7,856 nt of DNA, from positions 1 through 7,856 of the forward strand of contig JAJXXM010000243.1 in the NCBI GenBank assembly GCA_021781095.1, read 5' to 3'. Of this stretch, positions 1 to 7,198 are shown piece after piece. Both the position numbers and the translations under genes were made by a program. Under the pieces are notes generated by a model, which did not search any database, was not told where the DNA came from, and saw nothing but the letters and a program-made list of their open reading frames with translations. Every line of letters begins with the position of its first letter. The stretch's first letter is position 1. Source of the stretch: a bacterium. GTDB lineage: Bacteria; Eremiobacterota; Eremiobacteria; Baltobacterales; Baltobacteraceae.

Positions 1-1
1 G

Positions 2-1780
2 CTCCCGCCCGTCACCGACGACGCGGGCCTCCACGGGCTCGACGAAGCGGCGCGGATCCGTTGGATTTTCGCGCAACTGCTCTCCTACCACCGTCGCGAA
101 GAGAAACCGCTCTGGTGGAAAATTTTCGATGCGGCGGAGATGTCGTCGAACGAGCGGATCGAGGACCGCGATTGTCTCGGTGGGCTCACATTGCTCGACA
201 AGCGCGAGCCGGAGATTCAGGGACGAGCGCGCAATCGTTCGTACACGTACGGCTTTCCGGAACAAGAATATACCGTCGACCAGCGGATGCTCGACCCCCT
301 CACCATTACCTCGGCCGGAACGATCGTCGAGCTCGACGAGGAACGCCGCCGTATTACCATTCGGCGAAGCGGTGATCTCGAACGCGCGCGTACGCTCACC
401 GCGCTCATCCCGGCACCGCCGATCGACACCAGGGCGCTTCGCGGGTCGCTCGCGCGGATCGCCGAGGCGCTTCCGGACGGCACGCTTCACCGAGCGCAGC
501 CGCGCGCGGCGATCGATGTATTGTTGCGACGTCCGCGCATCAAGGGAATCGGCGAGCGGGGGACGATTCAGCCGGTAATCCCCGATGCCGAGAGCATTCT
601 GCCGCTCCTTCGACGGCTCGACGAGAGCTATCTGTTCATTCAAGGGCCGCCGGGATCGGGGAAATCGACGATCGCATCGGAGACGATCGCCGCCCTTCTC
701 GGCGAGGGGAAACGGATCGGCGTCATGTCGACCACACACAAGGCGATTCAACATCTTCTCGGCAAAGTCGAACGAGCGGCATCCAAGCAACGCATCGCAT
801 TCCGCGGTCTCTACAAAACCGGCTCCGACGAGGGATACGAATCGCCGCTCGCGACTCCGTTTATCAAAAACACGACGAAAAACAGCGACTTCGTTGCCGG
901 CGCCTGCGAACTCGCGGCAGGGACCGGTTGGCTCTTCGCGCGCGAAGATTTCGGCGTCGAACTCGACTACCTATTCATCGACGAAGCCGGGCAGATCGCG
1001 CTCGCCAATGCCGTCGCCGTAGCGCCGGCGGCGAAGAACCTCGTATTTTTCGGCGATCCGCTCCAACTCGCACAGGTTTCGAACGGCGTTCATCCCGCCG
1101 GCATGGGGCGATCCGTCCTGAGCTATTTGCTCGGCGACGATGCGACCGTTCCGCCGGAGCGCGGCATCTTTCTCGATACCTCGTTTCGCATGCACCCCGC
1201 CATCTGTTCGTTTATCTCCGCACACGTCTATGCGGGGCGTTTGAAAGCGGGGCCGGAGACCTCGAAATCGATCGTCGAGAGTTCGGGGCTCAGCGGGGCG
1301 GGGCTTCGATATTTACCGGTCGAGCATGCCGATAACGGACGCGACTCCATCGAGGAAGCGCAGCGTATCCTCGCCGAGATCCGCCGCCTACGAAAGGGCC
1401 GCGTGCGCGTGGGAGAGAGCCGCATGCGAGCGATCACCGAGAACGATATCCTCGTCGTCACCCCCTTTAACGCTCAACGGCTGCTGCTTCAAGGCGTGCT
1501 CGCGGATGCCGGCTTCCCGAACGTTCGCGTTGGAACGGTCGACAAGTTCCAAGGGCAAGAGGCGCCGATCGTCTTTTACACCATGGCAACGTCGAGCGTT
1601 GAAGAGGCCCCTCGGGGCATCGATTTTCTCTTCGAGAAGAATCGCTTTAACGTCGCGATTTCGCGGGCGCAGTGCATGAGCGTCCTCGTCGCAAACCCCG
1701 CCTTGCTCGATATCCGCTGCACGACCGTCGAGCAGATGGCCACGATCAACCTTCTCTGTCGCTTTATCGAGTCGGCGTAA
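2..1780 (+). CDS. C-terminal part of a superfamily 1 helicase, probably a TM0106-type RecB-like nuclease-helicase fusion (5' end outside window)
   Basis: The reading frame is open from the first bases of the window, so the gene begins upstream; the ATG at 140 is internal because the preceding codons read as the same protein. The 592 visible residues carry every superfamily 1 motif: Walker A GPPGSGKST (visible residues 215-223), Walker B FIDEAGQ (326-332), motif III GDPLQL (351-356), motif IV SFRMHP (394-399), motif V GTVDKFQGQEA (511-521) and motif VI NRFNVAISRAQ (547-557). This is the DNA2/UPF1/NAM7-like arrangement of an ATP-driven 5'-3' nucleic-acid translocase. The region before Walker A, with YHRREEKPLWW near residue 30 and a beta-rich segment with FPEQEY and SAGTIVELDEE, is what I associate with bacterial proteins of about 1,100 residues in which a TM0106-type RecB-like nuclease precedes the helicase. 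The nuclease half is not visible, so that part is inference. The substrate and cellular role (repair or defence) are unknown. Confidence 0.9.
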   Translation, partial: LPPVTDDAGLHGLDEAARIRWIFAQLLSYHRREEKPLWWKIFDAAEMSSNERIEDRDCLGGLTLLDKREPEIQGRARNRSYTYGFPEQEYTVDQRMLDPLTITSAGTIVELDEERRRITIRRSGDLERARTLTALIPAPPIDTRALRGSLARIAEALPDGTLHRAQPRAAIDVLLRRPRIKGIGERGTIQPVIPDAESILPLLRRLDESYLFIQGPPGSGKSTIASETIAALLGEGKRIGVMSTTHKAIQHLLGKVERAASKQRIAFRGLYKTGSDEGYESPLATPFIKNTTKNSDFVAGACELAAGTGWLFAREDFGVELDYLFIDEAGQIALANAVAVAPAAKNLVFFGDPLQLAQVSNGVHPAGMGRSVLSYLLGDDATVPPERGIFLDTSFRMHPAICSFISAHVYAGRLKAGPETSKSIVESSGLSGAGLRYLPVEHADNGRDSIEEAQRILAEIRRLRKGRVRVGESRMRAITENDILVVTPFNAQRLLLQGVLADAGFPNVRVGTVDKFQGQEAPIVFYTMATSSVEEAPRGIDFLFEKNRFNVAISRAQCMSVLVANPALLDIRCTTVEQMATINLLCRFIESA

Positions 1781-1811
1781 GACCTTCATCGCCTCTTCTT
1801 CGGCGGCAACT

Positions 1812-1815
1812 AGGA
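1812..1815 (+). promoter_or_regulatory. Ribosome binding site for the ATP-grasp-like gene
   Basis: AGGA followed by a 7-base T/C spacer and ATG at 1823. This is a partial Shine-Dalgarno match at normal spacing and supports the chosen start in the short 42-base gap after the helicase stop. Confidence 0.5.
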
Positions 1816-1822
1816 TTTTTCC

Positions 1823-2323
1823 ATGAACGTGCAACATGGTACCGATGCCCTCGACGAGCTTGCGCGCTTTGGACTACGCGTCCACCCCGTCGACGGCACC
1901 CACGACGAACTAGGGCGGCGACACCGCACCAAGGCCCGTATCACGATCGACCCGGAGCATCCCGCCGGCAGATCGATCGTTATCGGCATCGGCGACGGCG
2001 AGGCGCGGCGTTTAGTGCCGCTCTCCCCGTTTGAAGCGACGACGATGGTCGACGAACTGATCGCGCGCGGATTGCTCGTGGCGAACGAGCGGCTTCGCCA
2101 TACGCTCGAGCGCCTACTCGCGCGCCTGAGCGAGATCTATGCCGAGCTGGAGTTGACCTCGATGCAACTCGAATCGGTGATCCTATCGGAAGCGGGATAC
2201 TGCATCGACTCCGCGCACCTACAGTTTAGCCACCGCCCTTCGCATCACGGCAAAGCGCAGAGTGGAACCGGCGGGCGAGATAATGTCGGCGTGCACCCGC
2301 ATCCCCACGGCGGGCACCACTAG
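1823..2323 (+). CDS. Small protein resembling the second half of an ATP-grasp (acyl-CoA synthetase/succinyl-CoA ligase type) domain, with His-rich tail
   Basis: This encodes 166 residues and lies 42 bases after the helicase stop. The ATG is preceded by AGGA at 1812-1815 with a 7-base spacer, which supports this start. Residues about 35-135 follow the pattern of the C-terminal ATP-grasp subdomain of acyl-CoA synthetases: an ARITIDPEHPAG strand, then GIGDGEARR in place of the usual glycine-rich loop, PLSPFEA matching the 'PL..EA' turn, a long helix ending in LLARLSEIYAE, and a terminal pair of strands (LESVILSEAGYCIDSAHL) where the family has 'I-N-P-L ... D-A-R-I'. The Asn of that motif is Glu here and the Arg is His, so metal and nucleotide binding may be lost or altered. 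The last 30 residues are rich in Gly and His (HRPSHH, HPHPHGGHH) and may be a disordered or metal-binding tail. There is no signal peptide or membrane segment. The ATP-grasp assignment is inference from pattern; no function is claimed. The stop shares CTAG with the convergent ATPase gene. Confidence 0.8.
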   Translation: MNVQHGTDALDELARFGLRVHPVDGTHDELGRRHRTKARITIDPEHPAGRSIVIGIGDGEARRLVPLSPFEATTMVDELIARGLLVANERLRHTLERLLARLSEIYAELELTSMQLESVILSEAGYCIDSAHLQFSHRPSHHGKAQSGTGGRDNVGVHPHPHGGHH

Positions 2324-4902
2324 AGCGAGAGGCGGCGCCGACGGTTCGGAAGAGCAACGAGCAGCCGCAAAACGAGCAACCCCATAATCGATGCCGCCCA
2401 CGCTCCCCCCAAAAGCGCAAAGTCGCGCCCGTGGAGCGCTTGGAACGAAAACAAGGCACGGATCGGCCCGATGGTCAGGGCGCCCGCGAGGAAGAGCAGC
2501 GCTCCGAGGCCGATGATCGTCACTGCGGGATTGCGGGCACGGATGACGCGAGTGACGCTTCCGCCCGTCGATCGATTGATGAAGAGCAGCGCGACGCTTA
2601 TCAGCACCATCGTCGTGAATGCGAGGGCCCGTGCGACGCGTTCGTCGCGTCCAAACGCGAGCGCGAGCACGAAGACCGAGAGCGTTGCCGCGAGCGCGAT
2701 GCCGCCTTGCAGCCCGGCGTTGAGGAGGAGCGCGGGGTCGAATAACGAGGCCCCGACCGGTCTCGGCGGACGACGCATAATATCTTCCTCCGCCGGCTCG
2801 GCCTCAAAGGCGATCGAGCACGCCGGATCGATAATGAGTTGCAAGAAAAGAATGTGCACCGGCAGCAAGAGTAACGGCATGCCGAAGAGCACCGGGATCA
2901 GGCTCATACCGACGATGGGAATATGAGCGGCAATGACAAAGGCGATCGCTTTATGGAGATTGTCGAAGATGCGTCGTCCGAGTTTGATCGCATCGATAAT
3001 GGAACCGAAATCGTCGTCGAGCAGCACCAGTGCCGCCGCCTCGCGAGCGACATCGGTGCCGCGCGCGCCCATGGCGATGCCGACGTGGGCGGCTTTGAGC
3101 GCGGGCGCATCGTTCACGCCGTCTCCGGTCATGGCGACGATTTCGCCGTTTCTCTTGAGGGCCTCGACTAAGCGGAGTTTCTGCTCGGGAACGACGCGAC
3201 AGAAAATATTCGTATCGGCGACGGCGGCGGCGAGCGCGGCGTCGTCCATCGCATCGATCTGTACGCCGGTACAGTACCGCTCGGGCGATTGCAAGCCGAT
3301 GCTTTTCGCGACGCTCACGGCGGTCGCCGGATAATCGCCCGTGATGACGACGATGCGTACCCCCGCCGAATAGGCTTCGGCGACCGCCGCCGGGACGCGC
3401 GGCCGCACCGGATCGGCGAGACCGATCAATCCGACGAACTGAAATTCAAAATCGTGTTGCCCCTCGGGCAAGCGGTCGCCGAGATAGAGCGCTCGTGCGA
3501 CTCCTAAAACGCGGAGTCCCTCGGAGGCAATCTCCGAGACGCGTTTTTCAAGCGCGAACGTGCGCTCCGGAGAGAGATGGCAGAGATCGGCGATCGCCTC
3601 AGGCGCTCCCTTCGCCGCGACCACCCACTGCTGCGTCTCCGGCCGGAGCCAGACGCGCGACATCGCCAGCATGGAGCGCGAGAGCGGATACTCTCCGGCG
3701 AGCACCCAGTCGCGGTGAATGCGATCGTTCCCCGGGAGCCGATGCTCCAACGCATCGGCGATCGCGCGCTCGGTTGGATCGAAGGGGTCGCGGTGGCTTG
3801 CGAGGACGCCGTATTCGAGAATGTCGTGATACGCGCTGGGGATGCTCGTCGTGTCGTCGCAGCGACAGAGCGAGCCATCGGCGGCGGCGAGCGTTACCAC
3901 CGACATACGATTTTCGGTGATCGTTCCGGTTTTATCAACGCACAATACCGTCGCCGAGCCGAGCATTTCGATCGCCGGCAGGCGACGCGTCAAGACATTT
4001 TTTTGCGCGATGCGCCACGCCCCGAGGCCCAAAAATACCGAGAGAACGACGGGAAGTTCTTCGGGCAGAATCGCCATCGCCAGCGCGATACCGACCAGCA
4101 CCGCGCGCAGCCAGTCGCCTCGGTGGAGGCCGTAGGCGACGGCGACGAGCACGCTCAACAGCAGCGCCGCGACGGCGAGGCGGCGCACGACCGTCGCCGT
4201 TTCGCGCTGAACGCGCGTCGGTTCGACGTCGACGCCGGCGAGCGCACTGCCGATCGAACCGATCTCGGTCGCCGAACCGGTCGCGAGGACACGCGCGATG
4301 CCTCTGCCTTGGACGACCATCGTTCCCGAATAGACGAAGGGAAGATCGTCGCCGCCCGGCCTCGCCATCTGCTCCGGAACCGGCGAGACGACGGCTTTGC
4401 GAACGGCGACCGATTCGCCGGTCAGCAACGACTCATCAACGCTCACGTTGTTTCCGGTAAGCAGCACGGCATCGGCGGGGATGCGATCGCCTTCGAGCAC
4501 CACGATCGCATCGCCGCGAACGAGGCTTTTTGCGGCGACGCGCTGTTGGACGCCGTCGCGAATGACGATCGCTTGGAACGCGGAGAGTTCGCGCAGCGTG
4601 TCGAGCGTACGCTCTGCCTTCTGCGCTTGCGAGATGCTGATGCCGACGACGACGGCGACGAACGCCAACAACATCACCGCCTCGGCACGGTCGCCGAGTA
4701 AGACGTAAACGACGCCGCAGGCGACGAGTAAGAGAAACATCGGCTCGCGCGCGGCCTCAAGAGCGATCCAGAGCCACGAGCGTCGGCGTGCGGAGGGTAA
4801 CTCATTGGGGCCGTCGCGAACGAGCCGCCGCGCCGCTTCGACGGGGCTCAGCCCGAGCGTCGGCTCGCCCTCGACGTCGAGCGGAGGGCTATCCGCGCGC
4901 AT
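2320..4902 (-). CDS. Cation-transporting P-type ATPase (P2-like, HAD superfamily)
   Basis: An 860-residue integral membrane pump driven by ATP through an aspartyl-phosphate intermediate. The order is complete: cation-ATPase N-terminal domain (about residues 12-45), M1-M2 (about 42-92), actuator domain with TGES (161-164), M3, M4 with PEELP (280-284), phosphorylation motif DKTGT with acceptor Asp323, nucleotide-binding loop KGAPEA (431-436), hinge motif TGDGVND (592-598), then M5-M10. No HMA metal-binding domain is present, which argues against a Cu/Zn/Cd P1B pump. The layout resembles Ca2+-ATPases, but M4 is PEELP rather than PEGLP, M5 reads AAHIPI where SERCA has SSNVGE, and M6 reads IIDPACS around Asp692. 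Transported ion: not determinable. I chose the ATG at 4902 because the homology begins there; an upstream ATG at 4980 would add 26 residues that look like the upstream gene read out of frame. The start lies 14 bases inside the permease gene with no clear Shine-Dalgarno, suggesting translational coupling. Confidence 0.95.
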   Translation of the reverse strand: MRADSPPLDVEGEPTLGLSPVEAARRLVRDGPNELPSARRRSWLWIALEAAREPMFLLLVACGVVYVLLGDRAEAVMLLAFVAVVVGISISQAQKAERTLDTLRELSAFQAIVIRDGVQQRVAAKSLVRGDAIVVLEGDRIPADAVLLTGNNVSVDESLLTGESVAVRKAVVSPVPEQMARPGGDDLPFVYSGTMVVQGRGIARVLATGSATEIGSIGSALAGVDVEPTRVQRETATVVRRLAVAALLLSVLVAVAYGLHRGDWLRAVLVGIALAMAILPEELPVVLSVFLGLGAWRIAQKNVLTRRLPAIEMLGSATVLCVDKTGTITENRMSVVTLAAADGSLCRCDDTTSIPSAYHDILEYGVLASHRDPFDPTERAIADALEHRLPGNDRIHRDWVLAGEYPLSRSMLAMSRVWLRPETQQWVVAAKGAPEAIADLCHLSPERTFALEKRVSEIASEGLRVLGVARALYLGDRLPEGQHDFEFQFVGLIGLADPVRPRVPAAVAEAYSAGVRIVVITGDYPATAVSVAKSIGLQSPERYCTGVQIDAMDDAALAAAVADTNIFCRVVPEQKLRLVEALKRNGEIVAMTGDGVNDAPALKAAHVGIAMGARGTDVAREAAALVLLDDDFGSIIDAIKLGRRIFDNLHKAIAFVIAAHIPIVGMSLIPVLFGMPLLLLPVHILFLQLIIDPACSIAFEAEPAEEDIMRRPPRPVGASLFDPALLLNAGLQGGIALAATLSVFVLALAFGRDERVARALAFTTMVLISVALLFINRSTGGSVTRVIRARNPAVTIIGLGALLFLAGALTIGPIRALFSFQALHGRDFALLGGAWAASIMGLLVLRLLVALPNRRRRLSL

Positions 4903-5830
4903 AGGCGAGCGCGATACGCAACATCGCGACCACGGGAACGGCGAGATAAAGGCCGACCGGACCGAAAAGTTCTCCGCCAATGAGGAGCGCGAGAATCACT
5001 GCCGAGCTCGGCAGGCGAGTACGCGAGCCAACGAGCGTTGGAGACAATACGTACGCTTCGAATGCAAAGACGATCGCGAGAAGGACGGCGACGAGGATCG
5101 CCTTTGCCGCCCCTCCGACAGTGAGGGCGAGCAAAATCGACGGAACGAAGGCGGCGATTCCACCGAGATAGGGAACGAGATCGAAAACTGCGGTGAGGAG
5201 GGCGATCGCCGGCGCAAAACGGACTCCAAGAATTTGTAGGACGAGAAATACGAGCAAGCCGACGATCGTGCTAATCAATAACTGCACGCGAACGTATCCA
5301 TCGACGACATCGTACATCTGTGCGAACATCGCGCGCAGGCTCGCGCGTCCCTCGCTCGGAACTATTGAAAGCATTGCTCGACGATAGCGCCATGCGTCGA
5401 GTTGAAGATACGAAGCGAAGACCGGCGCCAACGCGACGGCACCGAGAATCGCCGATGTCGAACGCAGCACGGCCAGGGCGGCACTGGAGAGCGCGCCGAT
5501 TTGTTCGCGCACCATCGGCGGAACCTGCAATATTGTCACACGAGTCGCATTGGGGATCGTCGCGATAAGGGCGACTGCCTGAGTGTAGAGCATCGGCCCA
5601 AAGAAAAACAAAGCACTCCCAACGAGCACGGCGAGCGCGGCGTTTGCAATGACGACGGCGACGATCTTCGGAAGAAACCTGCGCAGGCGTCGCACCAACG
5701 GCCACGTAAATATCGCGTAGAGTAGCGACGGTTCGACGGCGAGCAGCACCGAGCGTAGGAGCCACGCCACGCCAACGGCCAGGAGAAAACCCGCCGCTAC
5801 CGCCGCTAGGCGCCGCGTTCGTGCATCCAT
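4889..5830 (-). CDS. AI-2E family transporter (PF01594-type membrane permease)
   Basis: A 313-residue hydrophobic protein with about seven to eight predicted membrane helices. The family layout is clear: two N-terminal helices separated by a basic loop (FTWPLVRRLRRFLP, about residues 41-54), a long central amphipathic region, a reaching helical block around LISTIVGLLVFLVLQ, the signature PYLGG (220-224), a SPTLVGSRTRLPS loop, and the C-terminal GPVGLYLAVPVVAML (290-304). Known members include TqsA, linked to autoinducer-2 export, and others reported as Na+ or Li+/H+ antiporters, so the substrate should not be inferred from the name. It is slightly shorter than the usual 340-380 residues. The ATG at 5830 is preferred: the longer frame from 5926 would overlap the upstream gene by 41 bases and adds a polar, arginine-rich stretch with no family resemblance. 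No strong Shine-Dalgarno precedes 5830 (AATGAG only). Its 3' end overlaps the P-type ATPase start by 14 bases. Confidence 0.92.
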   Translation of the reverse strand: MDARTRRLAAVAAGFLLAVGVAWLLRSVLLAVEPSLLYAIFTWPLVRRLRRFLPKIVAVVIANAALAVLVGSALFFFGPMLYTQAVALIATIPNATRVTILQVPPMVREQIGALSSAALAVLRSTSAILGAVALAPVFASYLQLDAWRYRRAMLSIVPSEGRASLRAMFAQMYDVVDGYVRVQLLISTIVGLLVFLVLQILGVRFAPAIALLTAVFDLVPYLGGIAAFVPSILLALTVGGAAKAILVAVLLAIVFAFEAYVLSPTLVGSRTRLPSSAVILALLIGGELFGPVGLYLAVPVVAMLRIALAYARG

Positions 5831-5885
5831 GGGCTCATTCTGAGCACTTCGCGTGAAATCCGCAAGAAGATTTGACGCGCTTACG

Positions 5886-7172
5886 TTAATGCGTCTGAAT
5901 CGGCACGCCGTTCGAGTACGGAGCACTCGCCTGCATGACGCTCACGTGCCCATTCGCCCCCACGGCGTTGGGCGACCCTTCTTCGATGTAATAGTAGTAG
6001 AGCCGCCCCGGGGTCGCCGTTTCGTCGGTAAACGAAAGAATGGCGTTCCCGCAATGGTCGACATCGATATACCCGGGCTTATGGCGGCAGCCGGCCCGTG
6101 ACGGCATTCCGTACAGCAACATATTGAAGGTTTTGATATGCGAAACGAAGGGATTGATTTTCCGCGCCCCGAGCTGAACGCGAGAGCGGACGATGGAGAG
6201 CTCATACCGGCCGGTATCGGCGTTATAAGCTCCGAGTGCGGTGAAAAACAACACGTTATTCGGCGAGGATCGCGCCGCGCCGCTCATCCGAAATTCGATC
6301 GGTCGAAAGAGCATTTGCTTTACCGCCACCGGGTGCTGGGAAGCCGCCGAACCCGATGCGACCATCATATTTAAGCTCGCCACCGCGTTCCCGAAGTCGG
6401 GAACGTGCACGGCGACGCCGAGCTGCGGCTGTTCGAGCGCGGCGAGCCGCGATTTCATCATCGCCCCGGCGTACGGATTTGCGGTCAGCCGGGCGTACAT
6501 TTGAACCGCAAGCGGATTGACCGTTTTCGTTGCGAGCTGGTACCCGCTCTTACTCGCCAAGACGTAATAGTCGCCCGGCGAGATGGGAATGGTAAATTTT
6601 CCATAGCCATCGGCGCGTATCATCGGCGTCTCGCTCGCGAGCACCGGGAGATGCCCCTTTGGAGGATGCAGCGCGAACGCGTAGGGGTTCTTCACCACGA
6701 AGACATAGGCGTACGGCAACGGCTTCCCGCCCACAAAGACCTGGCCGACGATCGCCGCATGGGTCGGTGTCAGCATAAATTGCAGCGGTCCGACCTCGTT
6801 GCCGCGAATTTTCCCAAAATCGATGAGCCGCGTCTGCGGCAGATAGCCACGTTTCGCTACCGTGACGTAGTAACTGCCGTTGACGGGGTGTTTTTTGGTA
6901 ACGCAGAGATTATTTTCCCCAACGCCGACCGCGAAGCTCCCGTTCGCGGCGCTCATGGCAAAGCCGGCGCCGCAGCCGGCTTGCTCTTTGATTCCCTTTT
7001 TTGAAAGCTTCGCCCCAACGACGTCGATCTTCGCCCCGACCAACGGCTTCCCGGTCTCCGCAGAGCGAATGCTTCCTTCGACGAAAGCGGGGCGAAACGA
7101 ACCGCCGAGCGACTGAGCGTGAACGAGTGAGGGCGCGAGTGCGAGTGCGCAGAGTGCGAAAAAACGTTTCAT
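5886..7172 (-). CDS. Secreted protein with two carboxypeptidase-regulatory-like domains and an unassigned C-terminal half
   Basis: A 428-residue protein. Residues 1-19 form a signal peptide (basic MKRFF, hydrophobic ALCALALAP core, VHA before a predicted signal peptidase I cut at 19/20); no lipobox is present. Residues about 31-116 form a first beta-sandwich of the CarboxypepD_reg/CnaB type (VEGSIRSAETGKPLVGAKI ... NGSFAVGV ... YYVTVAKRGY). Residues about 140-222 repeat this plan (AIVGQVFVGGKPLPYAYV ... GYGKFTIPISPGDYYVLASKSGY). These folds usually bind carbohydrate or act as structural stalks on exported proteins. Residues about 225-428 match nothing I recognise; they are beta-rich with a tyrosine run (LYYYYIEE). 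Cysteine pairs at 67/90 and 362/374 could form disulfides outside the cytoplasm. I chose the ATG at 7172 over the one at 7187 because GAAAGG lies 7 bases upstream and the signal peptide starts there. It is 26 bases after the upstream gene and 55 before the permease. Confidence 0.87.
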   Translation of the reverse strand: MKRFFALCALALAPSLVHAQSLGGSFRPAFVEGSIRSAETGKPLVGAKIDVVGAKLSKKGIKEQAGCGAGFAMSAANGSFAVGVGENNLCVTKKHPVNGSYYVTVAKRGYLPQTRLIDFGKIRGNEVGPLQFMLTPTHAAIVGQVFVGGKPLPYAYVFVVKNPYAFALHPPKGHLPVLASETPMIRADGYGKFTIPISPGDYYVLASKSGYQLATKTVNPLAVQMYARLTANPYAGAMMKSRLAALEQPQLGVAVHVPDFGNAVASLNMMVASGSAASQHPVAVKQMLFRPIEFRMSGAARSSPNNVLFFTALGAYNADTGRYELSIVRSRVQLGARKINPFVSHIKTFNMLLYGMPSRAGCRHKPGYIDVDHCGNAILSFTDETATPGRLYYYYIEEGSPNAVGANGHVSVMQASAPYSNGVPIQTH

Positions 7173-7179
7173 CGTCGAG

Positions 7180-7185
7180 CCTTTC
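7180..7185 (-). promoter_or_regulatory. Ribosome binding site deciding the start of the secreted protein
   Basis: On the minus strand GAAAGG stands 7 bases before the ATG at 7172. The alternative in-frame ATG at 7187 has no such motif upstream, so this site decides the start in favour of a protein beginning with its signal peptide. Confidence 0.6.
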
Positions 7186-7198
7186 ATAGTAGCAGTGG

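Noticed and set aside
1781..1822. Intergenic gap after the helicase, checked for a terminator or promoter
   Set aside because: There is no inverted repeat with a T run and no convincing -35/-10 pair; only the AGGA ribosome site is supportable.
2291..2317. Imperfect hairpin (GTGC-AC-CCGC, 9-base loop, GCGGGCAC) just before the convergent stops, considered as a terminator
   Set aside because: The stem has a two-base bulge, there is no T tract on either side, and it lies in codons for the Gly/His-rich tail, whose composition alone can create it.
3577..4701. A 374-codon open frame on the plus strand
   Set aside because: It lies wholly antisense to the P-type ATPase, whose motifs are unmistakable. 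The frame's product is Arg/Asp/His-rich with no domain pattern, as expected for an open complementary frame in GC-rich DNA.
4903..4980. 26-residue N-terminal extension of the P-type ATPase from the ATG at 4980
   Set aside because: The added residues are simply the 3' end of the permease gene in another frame; the cation-ATPase N-terminal domain begins right after the ATG at 4902.
5831..5926. 32-residue N-terminal extension of the permease from the ATG at 5926
   Set aside because: It would overlap the upstream gene and has a polar, arginine-rich sequence unlike the family's N terminus; ATG at 5830 fits better.
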